The notes: generated from the sequence alone by a model not told the origin. Counted from the first letter of the stretch, positions 1 through 6,967 are shown. The stretch is DNA of 9,965 nucleotides from JBEIUO01 sp964549785 (GCA_964549785.1 CAZJXA010000121.1:1-9965); one strand, 5' to 3'. Made by a program: numbers and translations.

Positions 1-1034
1 GGATCGACCCCGACGATCGCGGCACCCAACCAGTGCCTCCGCCCACCCTCGTCGTCTCGTCCGCCCACACCTCTTCCCTCCGCATCCTCCTCTGCGGGCA
101 CCTCGACACGGTCCATCCGATCGACGGCCCGTTCCGCAATTTCACGCTCGATGTCGCGCGCAACCAGGCCACGGGGCCCGGCATCGTCGATATGAAGGGC
201 GGACTGGTCATCGCGCTGCATGCGCTCGCCGCGCTGGCCGAAGCGGATGCGCCGGTTGCGTGGTCCTTCATTCTCAACAGCGACGAAGAGACCGGTTCGT
301 ACCATTCCGACACCGCCCTCCGCGCTGCGGCCCAAGACCATGCCTTTGGACTGGCGCTCGAGCCCGCGATGGCCGACGGCGGCCTCGTGGTTCAACGGCC
401 GGGCAGCGGCCAGTTCATGATCGAGGTGGCGGGCCGCGCCGCCCACGTCGGCCGCGATTTCGCGTCCGGCGTTTCGGCGGTCAACGCTCTCGCGGCGTGC
501 ATCGTCGAAGTTTCGCGCATTCCCGACGCCGCACGAGGAATCATCGCCAGCATCGGACCTCTGCAGGGCGGCGTCGCGGCCAACGTTGTGCCCGACCTCG
601 CGCGAGCCTGGGGCAACGTCCGCGTCCCGACGACCGAGATCGCCACCGAGGTCCGCACCCGTCTTCTGGGCTTGGCTTCCGCCGACTCACTCCCCAAGAC
701 TCAACGGGCCAACCAACCCCACATCCGCATTCTCGAATCGTTTAACCGTCCACCCAAGCCCGTCACCGCCGCGTCTCTCGCACTCGCCGAGCGGGCCCGC
801 GATGCCGCCGCGAGCCTCGGCCAAGCGCTCCCATTCGGAAAAACCGGCGGTGTCTGCGACGGCAATAATCTCCAAGCCGCCGGCCTCGCCACCATCGATA
901 CCCTCGGCGTTCGCGGCGGCGGCCTGCACACACCCACCGAATGGATCGACCTTTCCAGCCTCGTCGAGAGGGCCCAACTTCTGGCCGTCCTGATGCTCCG
1001 TCTGAGCGGGGGTGGGGGTTCGGTCCCGACTTGA
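1..1034 (+). CDS. M20-family metallopeptidase/deacylase (5' partial)
   Basis: This is the C-terminal part of a zinc-dependent amidohydrolase of the M20 family (ArgE/DapE/carboxypeptidase G2 type), which cleaves acyl or peptide bonds of amino-acid derivatives. The frame is open to the window edge, so the GTG at 33 is probably an internal Val and the gene starts upstream; family members usually have about 80 residues before the first metal motif. Counting from that GTG, the metal and catalytic set is complete: GHLDTV (His23, Asp25), the bridging Asp53 in GIVDMKGG, the Glu85-Glu86 pair in NSDEETGS, Glu110 in ALEPAM, and a C-terminal His299 in GGLHTPTEW. The central dimerisation domain holds GRAAHVGRDF. 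The TGGVCDGNNL and TLGVRGGGLH stretches resemble carboxypeptidase-G2-like hydrolases, but the substrate cannot be assigned. The gene ends at TGA 1032-1034, 189 bases before rpmI. The family is secure; the exact function is open. Confidence 0.93.
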   Translation, partial: IDPDDRGTQPVPPPTLVVSSAHTSSLRILLCGHLDTVHPIDGPFRNFTLDVARNQATGPGIVDMKGGLVIALHALAALAEADAPVAWSFILNSDEETGSYHSDTALRAAAQDHAFGLALEPAMADGGLVVQRPGSGQFMIEVAGRAAHVGRDFASGVSAVNALAACIVEVSRIPDAARGIIASIGPLQGGVAANVVPDLARAWGNVRVPTTEIATEVRTRLLGLASADSLPKTQRANQPHIRILESFNRPPKPVTAASLALAERARDAAASLGQALPFGKTGGVCDGNNLQAAGLATIDTLGVRGGGLHTPTEWIDLSSLVERAQLLAVLMLRLSGGGGSVPT

Positions 1035-1151
1035 CGCGTTGATGCCTCCTGCCTCGCAGCCTGCGTCGTCTCATCCCTCGTGCAACTGTTTTCAATGCCC
1101 CCGCCGACCGCCGCAATTGGAACGCCGCGACGCTGCGGCCTACCATCACGA

Positions 1152-1199
1152 CCCAACTCGGGAGGCACTGGTTTTCCATGCCTGTTTCCTAAGGTTGGG
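1152..1199 (+). promoter_or_regulatory. Foldable leader RNA upstream of rpmI
   Basis: An outer 6-bp stem (CCCAAC at 1152-1157 with GTTGGG at 1194-1199) encloses an inner hairpin. The inner hairpin pairs 1163-1167 with 1179-1183 and 1169-1171 with 1176-1178, with one bulged C at 1168 and a TTTT loop. The structure ends 24 bases before the rpmI ATG and 10 bases before its GGAG. In Escherichia coli and Bacillus subtilis the infC-rpmI-rplT unit is autoregulated by L20 binding leader RNA that mimics its 23S rRNA site, so a structured leader here would fit. That this is such a site is inference: I matched base pairing only, not a known leader consensus. Confidence 0.35.
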
Positions 1200-1223
1200 C
1201 CTTGTTTTCGGAGCATCGCCGTT

Positions 1224-1532
1224 ATGTCGAAGAACAAAAATCACAAGGGTCTGCTGAAGCGGATCCGAATCAGCGCGACCGGCAAGGTCCGTCACAAATC
1301 CGCCAACCACAAGCACTTGCGGTCTGGCAAAGGCGGCAAGCGGCTTCGCCAACTGCGCAAGGATCCCTACATTTCCAACGCCGACGCCAAGCGTCTCGAG
1401 AAGTTGCTCTTCCGTCGCCTCCGCGGCCGCAATCAGCCCCGCACCGCCCTCCGTCGCAGCCCGTCGCCGACCGAACGGGCCGCCGCGAAGGCTGCCAAGG
1501 CATCTGCGGCAACGGCAACCAAGAAAGAATAG
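1224..1532 (+). CDS. rpmI: 50S ribosomal protein L35 with C-terminal extension
   Basis: L35 is a small, very basic protein of the large ribosomal subunit that packs against 23S rRNA. The ATG at 1224 is chosen because the L35 core starts there (MSKNKNHKGLLKRIRISATG, then KVRHKSANHKHL and the basic GKGGKRLRQLRK) and because GGAG at 1210-1213 lies 10 bases upstream; the frame also stays open further back to an ATG at 1080, which has no L35 similarity. The protein is 102 residues against about 65 for typical L35. Residues after about 65 form an Arg/Pro-rich then Ala/Lys-rich tail (SPSPTERAAAKAAKASA... ending KKE) that is probably disordered. rplT follows after 142 bases, the usual partner order. 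The upstream gene is an M20 hydrolase, not infC, which normally precedes rpmI. I found no convincing promoter in 1035-1151. Confidence 0.95.
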   Translation: MSKNKNHKGLLKRIRISATGKVRHKSANHKHLRSGKGGKRLRQLRKDPYISNADAKRLEKLLFRRLRGRNQPRTALRRSPSPTERAAAKAAKASAATATKKE

Positions 1533-1632
1533 TTCACTCTCGCTTGAGCCTCGGCACCGTCGCCGACAAGCGTTTCTTTGTTTCTCCGCCGGGACGTCAA
1601 GTCGGAGGTTTTCAGCCCTCCCCCCGTCGTGC

Positions 1633-1656
1633 CCGCGACCTATTCAGCAGTCGCGG
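1633..1656 (+). promoter_or_regulatory. Hairpin immediately upstream of rplT ribosome binding site
   Basis: A perfect 7-bp stem (CCGCGAC at 1633-1639 with GTCGCGG at 1650-1656) closes a 10-base loop. It ends 4 bases before the strong AAGGAG at 1661-1666. A stem this close to the ribosome binding site could influence rplT translation. L20 autoregulation through RNA near rpmI-rplT is known in other bacteria; the role here is inferred. It has no following T-tract, so it is not an intrinsic terminator. Confidence 0.3.
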
Positions 1657-1674
1657 TCCCAAGGAGTTTGATCC

Positions 1675-2061
1675 ATGCCACGCGTTCGTAAAGGTGCAGC
1701 CCGTACCCAAGCCCGTAAGCGGATTCTCCGCAATGCCCGTGGCTACTACGGCACCAAGCACCACCATAAGTACCAGGCCGTCAACGCCATCGTCCGCGCC
1801 GGGGTCTACGCCTTCCGCGACCGTCGTCAACGCAAGCGTGACTACCGCGGGCTGTGGATCATCCGTATCACCGCCGCCTGCAGAATGCGCGGCACCCGCT
1901 ACAGTCTCTTCATGAACGGCCTCAAACTGTCGGGGATTACGCTGAACCGCAAGATGCTCAGCAACATCGCCATCGAAGACCCCAAGCTCTTCGATTCACT
2001 CGTGACGAACGCCCTGAAGGTGTCTCGCGCGACGCCCCGCAAAGAGGCAAAGGCGGCCTGA
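1675..2061 (+). CDS. rplT: 50S ribosomal protein L20
   Basis: L20 is an early assembly protein of the large subunit that binds 23S rRNA and in several bacteria also represses its own mRNA. The sequence is a clear full-length match: basic N-terminal helix MPRVRKGAARTQARKRILRNARGYYG, then HHHKYQAVNAIVRAGVYAFRDRRQRKRDYRGLWI, and the globular RNA-binding domain with RITAACRMRGTRYSLFMNGLK, LNRKMLSNIAIEDP and a C-terminal FDSLV helix. It has 128 residues, about 10 more than usual, with the excess in a Lys/Ala-rich C-terminal tail. The ATG at 1675 has a strong AAGGAG at 1661-1666 with an 8-base spacer. It follows rpmI by 142 bases, and an intrinsic terminator begins 31 bases after its stop, so the two genes likely form a short operon. 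Confidence 0.98.
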   Translation: MPRVRKGAARTQARKRILRNARGYYGTKHHHKYQAVNAIVRAGVYAFRDRRQRKRDYRGLWIIRITAACRMRGTRYSLFMNGLKLSGITLNRKMLSNIAIEDPKLFDSLVTNALKVSRATPRKEAKAA

Positions 2062-2092
2062 GAAGGGCCGCACTCGAAGTTCAGTTTTCAAG

Positions 2093-2118
2093 AACCCCGC
2101 CCGCATGCGGGGTTTTTT
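2093..2118 (+). terminator. Intrinsic terminator of the rpmI-rplT unit
   Basis: CCCCGC (2095-2100) pairs with GCGGGG (2107-2112) around a 6-base loop and is followed by six Ts at 2113-2118. The AA before the stem can also pair with the first Ts. It lies 31 bases after the rplT stop. It would not terminate efficiently for rpmB transcripts coming from the other strand, because that side lacks a long T-tract. Confidence 0.9.
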
Positions 2119-2333
2119 ATTGCTCACGTCGCCACCAAGGAGCTCGGCGGCGGACTCGATACCAACGAAGGTTCAGCACCGGCCGAGGGCTGAAGGCGCG
2201 TGACGGAAAGAGCAAGCGATCCGGTTCGGATCACGCGTTCGCCTCGCAACTCAACACGTTGTGTTCTCGGAAGTGCCCGAAATTCTCGCACGAACCTGTC
2301 GCCCGAAGATATGGGCCGCTCACCGTCTCGCGA

Positions 2334-2615
2334 TCAGTGCCCGGCGGCGGCGGCCTTCTGCTGGCGGGTATATCCGAACTTGCGCTTCAGCGGTTTGATG
2401 ACCAACCCCGAGCGGATGGCCTTGGTCGAGGCCTTCACACGCTGGGGAATGCCGTCAACAAGGGCCGTGAGGTTCTGGATGTTCGCCTTGAACGTGCGGC
2501 GGGTGATGCCCGTGGGCTTCAGACCGAAGCCGCCCTTCGAAACCGCCTGGCCACGCCACGCCCTCTTCATGCCGCGGCCGGTGGACTTTCCAGTGAACTG
2601 ACAGACGTTGGGCAT
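2334..2615 (-). CDS. rpmB: 50S ribosomal protein L28
   Basis: L28 is a basic large-subunit protein located near the E-site region of the ribosome. The start MPNVCQFTGKSTGRGMKR and the C-terminal half (RRTFKANIQNLTALVDGIPQRVKASTKAIRSGLVIKPLKRK) match the L28 family, notably the V(S)TKAIRSG segment. It has 93 residues against roughly 65-80 in many bacteria, with the extra length at the C-terminus (FGYTRQQKAAAAGH). Only one Cys (Cys5) is present, so the four-Cys zinc ribbon of zinc-binding L28 forms is absent and this is a Cys-minus type. The frame extends 21 codons upstream, but the ATG at 2615 is chosen because the family N-terminus begins there and a GAGG (2621-2624 on the plus strand) lies 5 bases before it. 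The gene converges on rplT. I see no strong T-tract terminator downstream. Confidence 0.95.
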   Translation of the reverse strand: MPNVCQFTGKSTGRGMKRAWRGQAVSKGGFGLKPTGITRRTFKANIQNLTALVDGIPQRVKASTKAIRSGLVIKPLKRKFGYTRQQKAAAAGH

Positions 2616-2655
2616 AGGAACCTCGGAGAAAAGAGCCGCGAAATGCGGGGTCGAG

Positions 2656-2685
2656 ATGGTAGGCCGAACAAAGCGCAAATGGCAA
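2656..2685 (-). promoter_or_regulatory. Putative promoter of rpmB
   Basis: Reading the minus strand, TTGCCA (plus 2680-2685; 5 of 6 matches to TTGACA) and TACCAT (plus 2656-2661; 4 of 6 to TATAAT) are separated by 18 bases. Transcription would start near 2649, giving a leader of about 35 bases that includes the GAGG. The -35 box falls in one copy of an 8-base direct repeat. A promoter is expected here because hrpA ends 140 bases upstream. Assigned by sequence match only. Confidence 0.45.
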
Positions 2686-2703
2686 ATCTGGAAACGGCAA
2701 ATC
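2681..2703. repeat. Short direct repeat in rpmB upstream region
   Basis: The octamer GGCAAATC occurs at 2681-2688 and again at 2696-2703, a period of 15 bases. The first copy overlaps the proposed -35 box of rpmB. It may be an operator-like or duplicated -35 element, or chance; the region is locally A-rich compared with its GC-rich surroundings. Confidence 0.35.
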
Positions 2704-2734
2704 GAGCGTCATTTCCCGCCACCCGGCGCGTGCC

Positions 2735-2756
2735 GGATCGGTTAGACCGCCGATCC
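2735..2756 (-). other. Hairpin at the hrpA 3' end
   Basis: A perfect 7-bp stem (GGATCGG 2735-2741 with CCGATCC 2750-2756) with an 8-base loop abuts the hrpA stop codon and shares one base with it. A second stem, CCGGC 2723-2727 with GCCGG 2732-2736, overlaps it, so the two are mutually exclusive. Neither has a following T-tract on the minus strand. They may protect the 3' end or act with Rho, but are not a canonical intrinsic terminator. Confidence 0.3.
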
Positions 2757-5700
2757 TACACCCGCTTCCACGCCGCATCGACGGCCTCCGGCAAGACGAT
2801 CCGTCCGCCCGCCAATTCCGGCGCAAACCGAGACACCCGCAATTCCTCTAGAGCCCATCGATAGTCACTCTCGGCCTTGCTCAGGCTTCCCACCTGCATA
2901 GCCCATTCGCCTGCTTCCAGATTGATGCTGGGCGCTGCCCGCCGGGCCCCGGGCAGCGGGGCCCGCTTCGTCAAGGCGGCCCGCGCGAGGAGTCCTTGGC
3001 TCGCCTCGGTGATTCGTTGCTCCGACATCCGTCGGGCAACCAAGCCGGTCAGCCGCTTCCAGCGCGGCAACACATCGCCCAAGGCGGTCGTCTCAACTCC
3101 GGATCCGTCCTCGCGCAGCCGCAACAAGCGCTCGCGCATCGCCGCCACATACCTCGGATACTCGCGCATCCGTTCCCATGGCACAAGCCGCAAAAAACCC
3201 CTCGGCATCAGGTAGGCCGCGTGCTCTCGGATGTCCGCGATGCTCGCCGCCCACATGCGGTTGGTCCCGCTGGAGAGGCGGTGCGCAATCTTGAATCGGG
3301 CATCCATCGCCGCGGCCACCGTCGTCGCCGTGTCGATGAGCGATTGTCCGATGCGGCCCCAATGGGCTTGCAAGCGGTCGTCGAAGTGTGCTTGGGTGCG
3401 AAGGTCGGGCTGGCCCAGCAGAAAGACACGGTCGGCGGTGATCGAAGTGACGCCGTCGTAAAGTTCCTCGGGAGTGCCGACGGCGGAGAAGTGACGCACG
3501 AGATCTTTGAGGCCGGCCCATCCTTCCAGCCGGGCCGCAGCTTCTTCGCGGATCGCGATGGCGAACAACCGCCGCAAGCCCAGACGCGTGTGGGCAGCTG
3601 AAAGCGCAGGGTCTTCGAGAAGGGTGAGGTCGGCCGCCGAACCCGTGTCGATCAACGTCGGGAACGCGATGATCGATTCCCCGCCGACATCGAGCGTGAC
3701 CGAATCGGGAAGATCAGGAAACGTCCATCCGGCGAGGTTGGACCGCTCGAACGCGGCCCGGGCCCGTCCGGCCGAGGCCTTCCTGATGCGCCCCTCGAGG
3801 CGCCGCCGCAAATCTTCCGCATCGCGGCCGACCCCCACTTCGAGGCCGTGGTCGTCGACAATGCGAAGTTGAAACACCAGATGATCCGGGAGATTCTGGA
3901 GCGTCCATTCATGGGCCGGGATAGATACCGGGTGGAGCGCGGTGACGGTTTCCGAGATCGAACCCCTCAGATCGCCCACCCCGAACGGGAGCAGCTGCGC
4001 GACATCGCGGGCCAGCGAGCCGGCGTCAGCAACCGCGTCCAGCCTGTTCCGCGAGGCCTTTGGCAACCGCTTCAGAATGGCGGAGACGAGTTCATCAATC
4101 CGACCCGGAACCAGCCACTCCGCACGACGCGCGTCGAGTGAAGGGAGCGCAAACAACGGAATGGTGATGACGGGTCCGTCGGTCGACTTGCCGGGTTCGA
4201 AGCGGTATTCAATCGGGCACTCCACGATCTCCCCCTCGTGCGAGATCGGGAAAGTGGGGGGGAAGGCCCCGGGCGTGAAGTGCTTCGCGGTGCCGGGAGA
4301 GAGAACATCCGCCGGGGTCAAGCGGAACGCTTCGATCTCGGCGGCGTCGGCGGGGCGCAGCCAGGCGAGCAGCGTTGCAGCGTCCACGGCGCTCGACGGC
4401 AGGGCAGTATCGAAAAAGTCGTGAAGGCTCTGGTCGGAAGCGGCGACCGAAGGCCGCCGCAGGGCCGCTTTGGCGCGTTCCGCCAGCGCCAGCATCGCGA
4501 CGTTGTGCTCGATCGCGGGGTGCCCGACCCCAAGCCGCCCCCGCACCAACGCCTCCGTGATGAAGGCCCGCCGCGCAGCGACCGGGTCAACGGCCGAAAC
4601 TCGAACCCGAGCCCCACCCCCGAGCGAAATCCCATGAATCGCGGCCCGCGCATTGGCGAACGTCGCCCCTTCGGTTTCGTCGTACGCGATGTTCGCCAGG
4701 CTTGTCGAGAGAAGGTGGGGCGCGATCGCCTTCACCCACTCGGGCTCGATGCGGGCGACCGTACGGATGAAAAGCCGCGACGTGCTCGCGAACTCGGCCC
4801 CCATCAGCCACTTGGGCGGATTGCGAAACAGCGTGGAACCCGGCCAGACAATCGCCCGCTCTCCCCCCGGAGTCATGAATTCCCGCGTCGCGCTCGATTC
4901 ATCGCGGGCCGCGATGGTTCCCACCAATCCCGCCAGCAGGGCCCGATGGATCGAATCTTCGCCCGCCGGTGCCACCTGCGGCTTCAGGCCCATCCCCTCC
5001 GCGATATCGCGGAGTTGACCGTGCATATCCAGCCAGTCGCGGAGCCGTGAAAACGACAGCATAAACCGCCGCGCCCAGCCCGCCACCGCCGAGACCCCGC
5101 CGCCCTCGAGGGTTTCTGTCAGTTCATCCCAGATCGCCAACAGGGTCAGGAAATCCGACCGCTCATTCCGGAACCGTTCGTGCAACCGATCCGCCTCGTC
5201 GCGCCGGGAAGCCGGTCGGTCGCGCGGGTCAGGAATGGCCAAGGCCGCCGCGAGTGCGAGGGCTTCCCGCACGCATCCTTCGTGTTTCGCCGCGAGCAGC
5301 ACCCGCGCCAGCCGGGGGTCGATCGGGAGTTCGGCGAGTTGGTGTCCGATGCGGGTGAGGGGGGCGGTCTCCGACTGGGTTTCGAGGGCTCCGAGTTCAA
5401 AGAGCGAACGCACACCGGCATCAACGGCGGCGGGGGGCGGGCCTTCCAGAAACGGGAAGTCGGCCACCGTGCCCAAGTCCAGGGTCTTCATCCGCAGAAT
5501 GACGGAGGCCAGGTTGGAACGGAGAATCTCCGGGATCGTGAACGCGGGACGGGTGTCGTGATCCTCTTTGGAGTAGAGCCTGATGCACACGCCCGCCGCG
5601 ACCCGCCCGCAACGCCCGGCCCGCTGCTTTGCGCTCGCCCGCGAAATGGGCTCGACGATCAGGTGCTGGACGTGGGTTTCGGGGTCGAAACGGCTGATCC

Positions 5701-6613
5701 TTGCCAGCCCGGTATCGATCACGTAGCGAATCCCCGGAACCGTGAGCGAGGTTTCCGCCACGTTGGTGGCGAGGATCATCCGCTGACGCGACGAAGATCG
5801 GAAAATTCGGTCCTGCTCGTCGGACGCCATGCGACCGAAGAGGGGCAACACCTCAAGGCTCGGGTGGGCCCGGGCGAGGGCCCGCTGACACGCGTGGATT
5901 TCCTTCTCCCCCGGCAGAAAGACGAGGCAATCGCCCGCCGCCATCGTGGGGCCGGTGAGAAAATCTGCCGCGGCGACCACGGCGGTCTCGAGTTCGCCCG
6001 GTTCTTCGAGGTCGGCGGGCCTGTGAAACACGTCGACCGGAAACATCCGTCCGGAAACCTCGATCACCGGGCAGGCATGGGCGCCGCCGAAATGGTCGCT
6101 GAACCGCTGCGGATCGATCGTGGCCGAAGTGACAATCACCCGGAGGTCCGGGCGACGCGGCAGGAGTTGCTTCAGATAGCCCAGCAGAAAATCGACGTTG
6201 AGTGAGCGTTCATGGGCTTCATCGATGATGATGGTGTGGTATGCGGAGAGGGTGGGGTCCGATCTGGTTTCGGCCAACAGCACACCGTCGGTCATCAACT
6301 TGATGCGAGTCGCGGGCGAGGTCTCATCGTCAAAGCGGATTTTGAATCCCACGACGCCGCCGAGGTTTGACCGAAGTTCCTCGGCGATCCGACCCGCGAC
6401 CGATCGGGCTGCGATCCGTCGGGGTTGCGTGTGGCCGATGAGGCCCGACCCCGCCCGATTCATCGACAGGACCATTTGAGGCAGTTGCGTTGTCTTGCCC
6501 GAGCCGGTTTCGCCGCACACCACGACCACCTGGCGGGCCACAATCGCCGCCCGAATTTCGCCCGCCCGGGCATTGATCGGCAGGTCGGGATTGAGGTTGG
6601 GAATGGCGGGCAC
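2756..6613 (-). CDS. hrpA: ATP-dependent RNA helicase HrpA (DEAH box)
   Basis: HrpA is a cytoplasmic superfamily 2 DEAH-box helicase that uses NTP hydrolysis to remodel RNA; in E. coli it has been linked to mRNA processing and to rescue of stalled ribosomes. The protein has 1285 residues, the usual HrpA size. The helicase motifs are all present: GETGSGKT (34-41), TQPRR (62-66), DEAH (131-134), SAT (163-165), NVAETS (284-289) and QRAGRCGR (330-337). The winged-helix/HA2 and OB-like regions follow, then the long C-terminal DUF3418 domain typical of HrpA, ending YRWALEELRVSRFAPELAG. The start is GTG at 6613, the only reasonable start after an in-frame TAG at 6641-6643; it has no visible Shine-Dalgarno sequence. 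The conserved family sequence begins almost at once (DLPINARAGEIRAAI), so the longer N-terminus of E. coli HrpA is missing. It lies 27 bases after the DUF1294 gene and is probably translated by coupling with it. The stop is TAG at 2756-2758. Confidence 0.97.
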   Translation of the reverse strand: MPAIPNLNPDLPINARAGEIRAAIVARQVVVVCGETGSGKTTQLPQMVLSMNRAGSGLIGHTQPRRIAARSVAGRIAEELRSNLGGVVGFKIRFDDETSPATRIKLMTDGVLLAETRSDPTLSAYHTIIIDEAHERSLNVDFLLGYLKQLLPRRPDLRVIVTSATIDPQRFSDHFGGAHACPVIEVSGRMFPVDVFHRPADLEEPGELETAVVAAADFLTGPTMAAGDCLVFLPGEKEIHACQRALARAHPSLEVLPLFGRMASDEQDRIFRSSSRQRMILATNVAETSLTVPGIRYVIDTGLARISRFDPETHVQHLIVEPISRASAKQRAGRCGRVAAGVCIRLYSKEDHDTRPAFTIPEILRSNLASVILRMKTLDLGTVADFPFLEGPPPAAVDAGVRSLFELGALETQSETAPLTRIGHQLAELPIDPRLARVLLAAKHEGCVREALALAAALAIPDPRDRPASRRDEADRLHERFRNERSDFLTLLAIWDELTETLEGGGVSAVAGWARRFMLSFSRLRDWLDMHGQLRDIAEGMGLKPQVAPAGEDSIHRALLAGLVGTIAARDESSATREFMTPGGERAIVWPGSTLFRNPPKWLMGAEFASTSRLFIRTVARIEPEWVKAIAPHLLSTSLANIAYDETEGATFANARAAIHGISLGGGARVRVSAVDPVAARRAFITEALVRGRLGVGHPAIEHNVAMLALAERAKAALRRPSVAASDQSLHDFFDTALPSSAVDAATLLAWLRPADAAEIEAFRLTPADVLSPGTAKHFTPGAFPPTFPISHEGEIVECPIEYRFEPGKSTDGPVITIPLFALPSLDARRAEWLVPGRIDELVSAILKRLPKASRNRLDAVADAGSLARDVAQLLPFGVGDLRGSISETVTALHPVSIPAHEWTLQNLPDHLVFQLRIVDDHGLEVGVGRDAEDLRRRLEGRIRKASAGRARAAFERSNLAGWTFPDLPDSVTLDVGGESIIAFPTLIDTGSAADLTLLEDPALSAAHTRLGLRRLFAIAIREEAAARLEGWAGLKDLVRHFSAVGTPEELYDGVTSITADRVFLLGQPDLRTQAHFDDRLQAHWGRIGQSLIDTATTVAAAMDARFKIAHRLSSGTNRMWAASIADIREHAAYLMPRGFLRLVPWERMREYPRYVAAMRERLLRLREDGSGVETTALGDVLPRWKRLTGLVARRMSEQRITEASQGLLARAALTKRAPLPGARRAAPSINLEAGEWAMQVGSLSKAESDYRWALEELRVSRFAPELAGGRIVLPEAVDAAWKRV

Positions 6614-6640
6614 GAATGGGTCGATGAATCGCGGGTCGCG

Positions 6641-6922
6641 CTACAGCGCGAAGTACAACACCGTCACGACAACCGCGAGGTGGACGACCACGGTACACCA
6701 GAAAATCCGGCGGAACGATCGGTCCCGGGTCTTGTGTCGGAAGCGCCGCTGGGCAAAGAGCGCGCCCGGCCACCCGCCGCAGACCGCGGCCATGTGCAGC
6801 GTGCGTTCCGCTGTCCGCCACTCGCCCCGCCCGGCGGCTCGCTTGTCTTTCCCATAAAGGCCTACCGAGAGCAGGCTGGCCGCGGCGGCGACGCCGGTCA
6901 ATGAAAGAAAAGCGGTGAGCAT
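6641..6922 (-). CDS. DUF1294 family small membrane protein
   Basis: This 93-residue protein matches DUF1294, a family of small inner-membrane proteins of unknown function. The family signature is clear: YGKDKRAAGRGEWRTAERTLH (about 23-43), GGWPGALFAQRRFRHKTRDRSFRRIFW (about 49-75). There is an N-terminal hydrophobic segment (about 2-22) and a C-terminal one (about 74-92, VVVHLAVVVTVLYFAL), with a weaker hydrophobic stretch around GGWPGALFA. Some family members carry a cold-shock domain at the N-terminus; this one does not. The frame stays open upstream to 7204 through the fibro-slime terminator, but that extension is low-complexity shadow, so ATG 6922 is chosen. No Shine-Dalgarno sequence is visible before it. 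Its TAG is in the same frame as, and 27 bases ahead of, the hrpA GTG, suggesting one transcript and coupled translation. The functional link with hrpA is unknown. Confidence 0.88.
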   Translation of the reverse strand: MLTAFLSLTGVAAAASLLSVGLYGKDKRAAGRGEWRTAERTLHMAAVCGGWPGALFAQRRFRHKTRDRSFRRIFWCTVVVHLAVVVTVLYFAL

Positions 6923-6929
6923 GAACGGA

Positions 6930-6959
6930 CTTGTAGCACGGGGCGAGAAAACGTGGGAA
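6930..6959 (-). promoter_or_regulatory. Weak candidate promoter for DUF1294-hrpA
   Basis: On the minus strand TTCCCA (plus 6954-6959; 4 of 6) and TACAAG (plus 6930-6935; 4 of 6) are 18 bases apart. The predicted start of transcription falls at or one base before the ATG at 6922, so the message would be leaderless, which fits the absence of a Shine-Dalgarno sequence. A promoter is expected in this short space because a strong terminator ends at 6968. The box matches are only fair. Confidence 0.28.
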
Positions 6960-6967
6960 TACCGACC

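Noticed and set aside
33..35. GTG at 33 as the true start of the M20 gene
   Set aside because: The frame is open to the window edge and the first metal motif would lie only 22 residues in, far less than usual, so the gene is treated as truncated by the window.
2218..2232. GATCCG-GTT-CGGATC hairpin as a terminator for rpmB
   Set aside because: The 6-bp stem is real, but on the minus strand it is followed by GCTTGCTCTTT rather than a clear T-tract, and it is 100 bases past the gene.
1854..2864. 336-codon plus-strand frame running across rplT, its terminator and rpmB
   Set aside because: It crosses a strong terminator and overlaps two secure ribosomal protein genes in other frames.
4238..5050. 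270-codon open frame on the plus strand opposite hrpA
   Set aside because: It has the same shadow composition and is antisense to the HrpA C-terminal region; there is no credible ribosome binding site.
5180..6205. 341-codon open frame on the plus strand opposite hrpA
   Set aside because: It is fully antisense to conserved HrpA helicase motifs, has an Arg/Gly/His-rich composition typical of shadow frames in GC-rich DNA, and matches no family I recognise.
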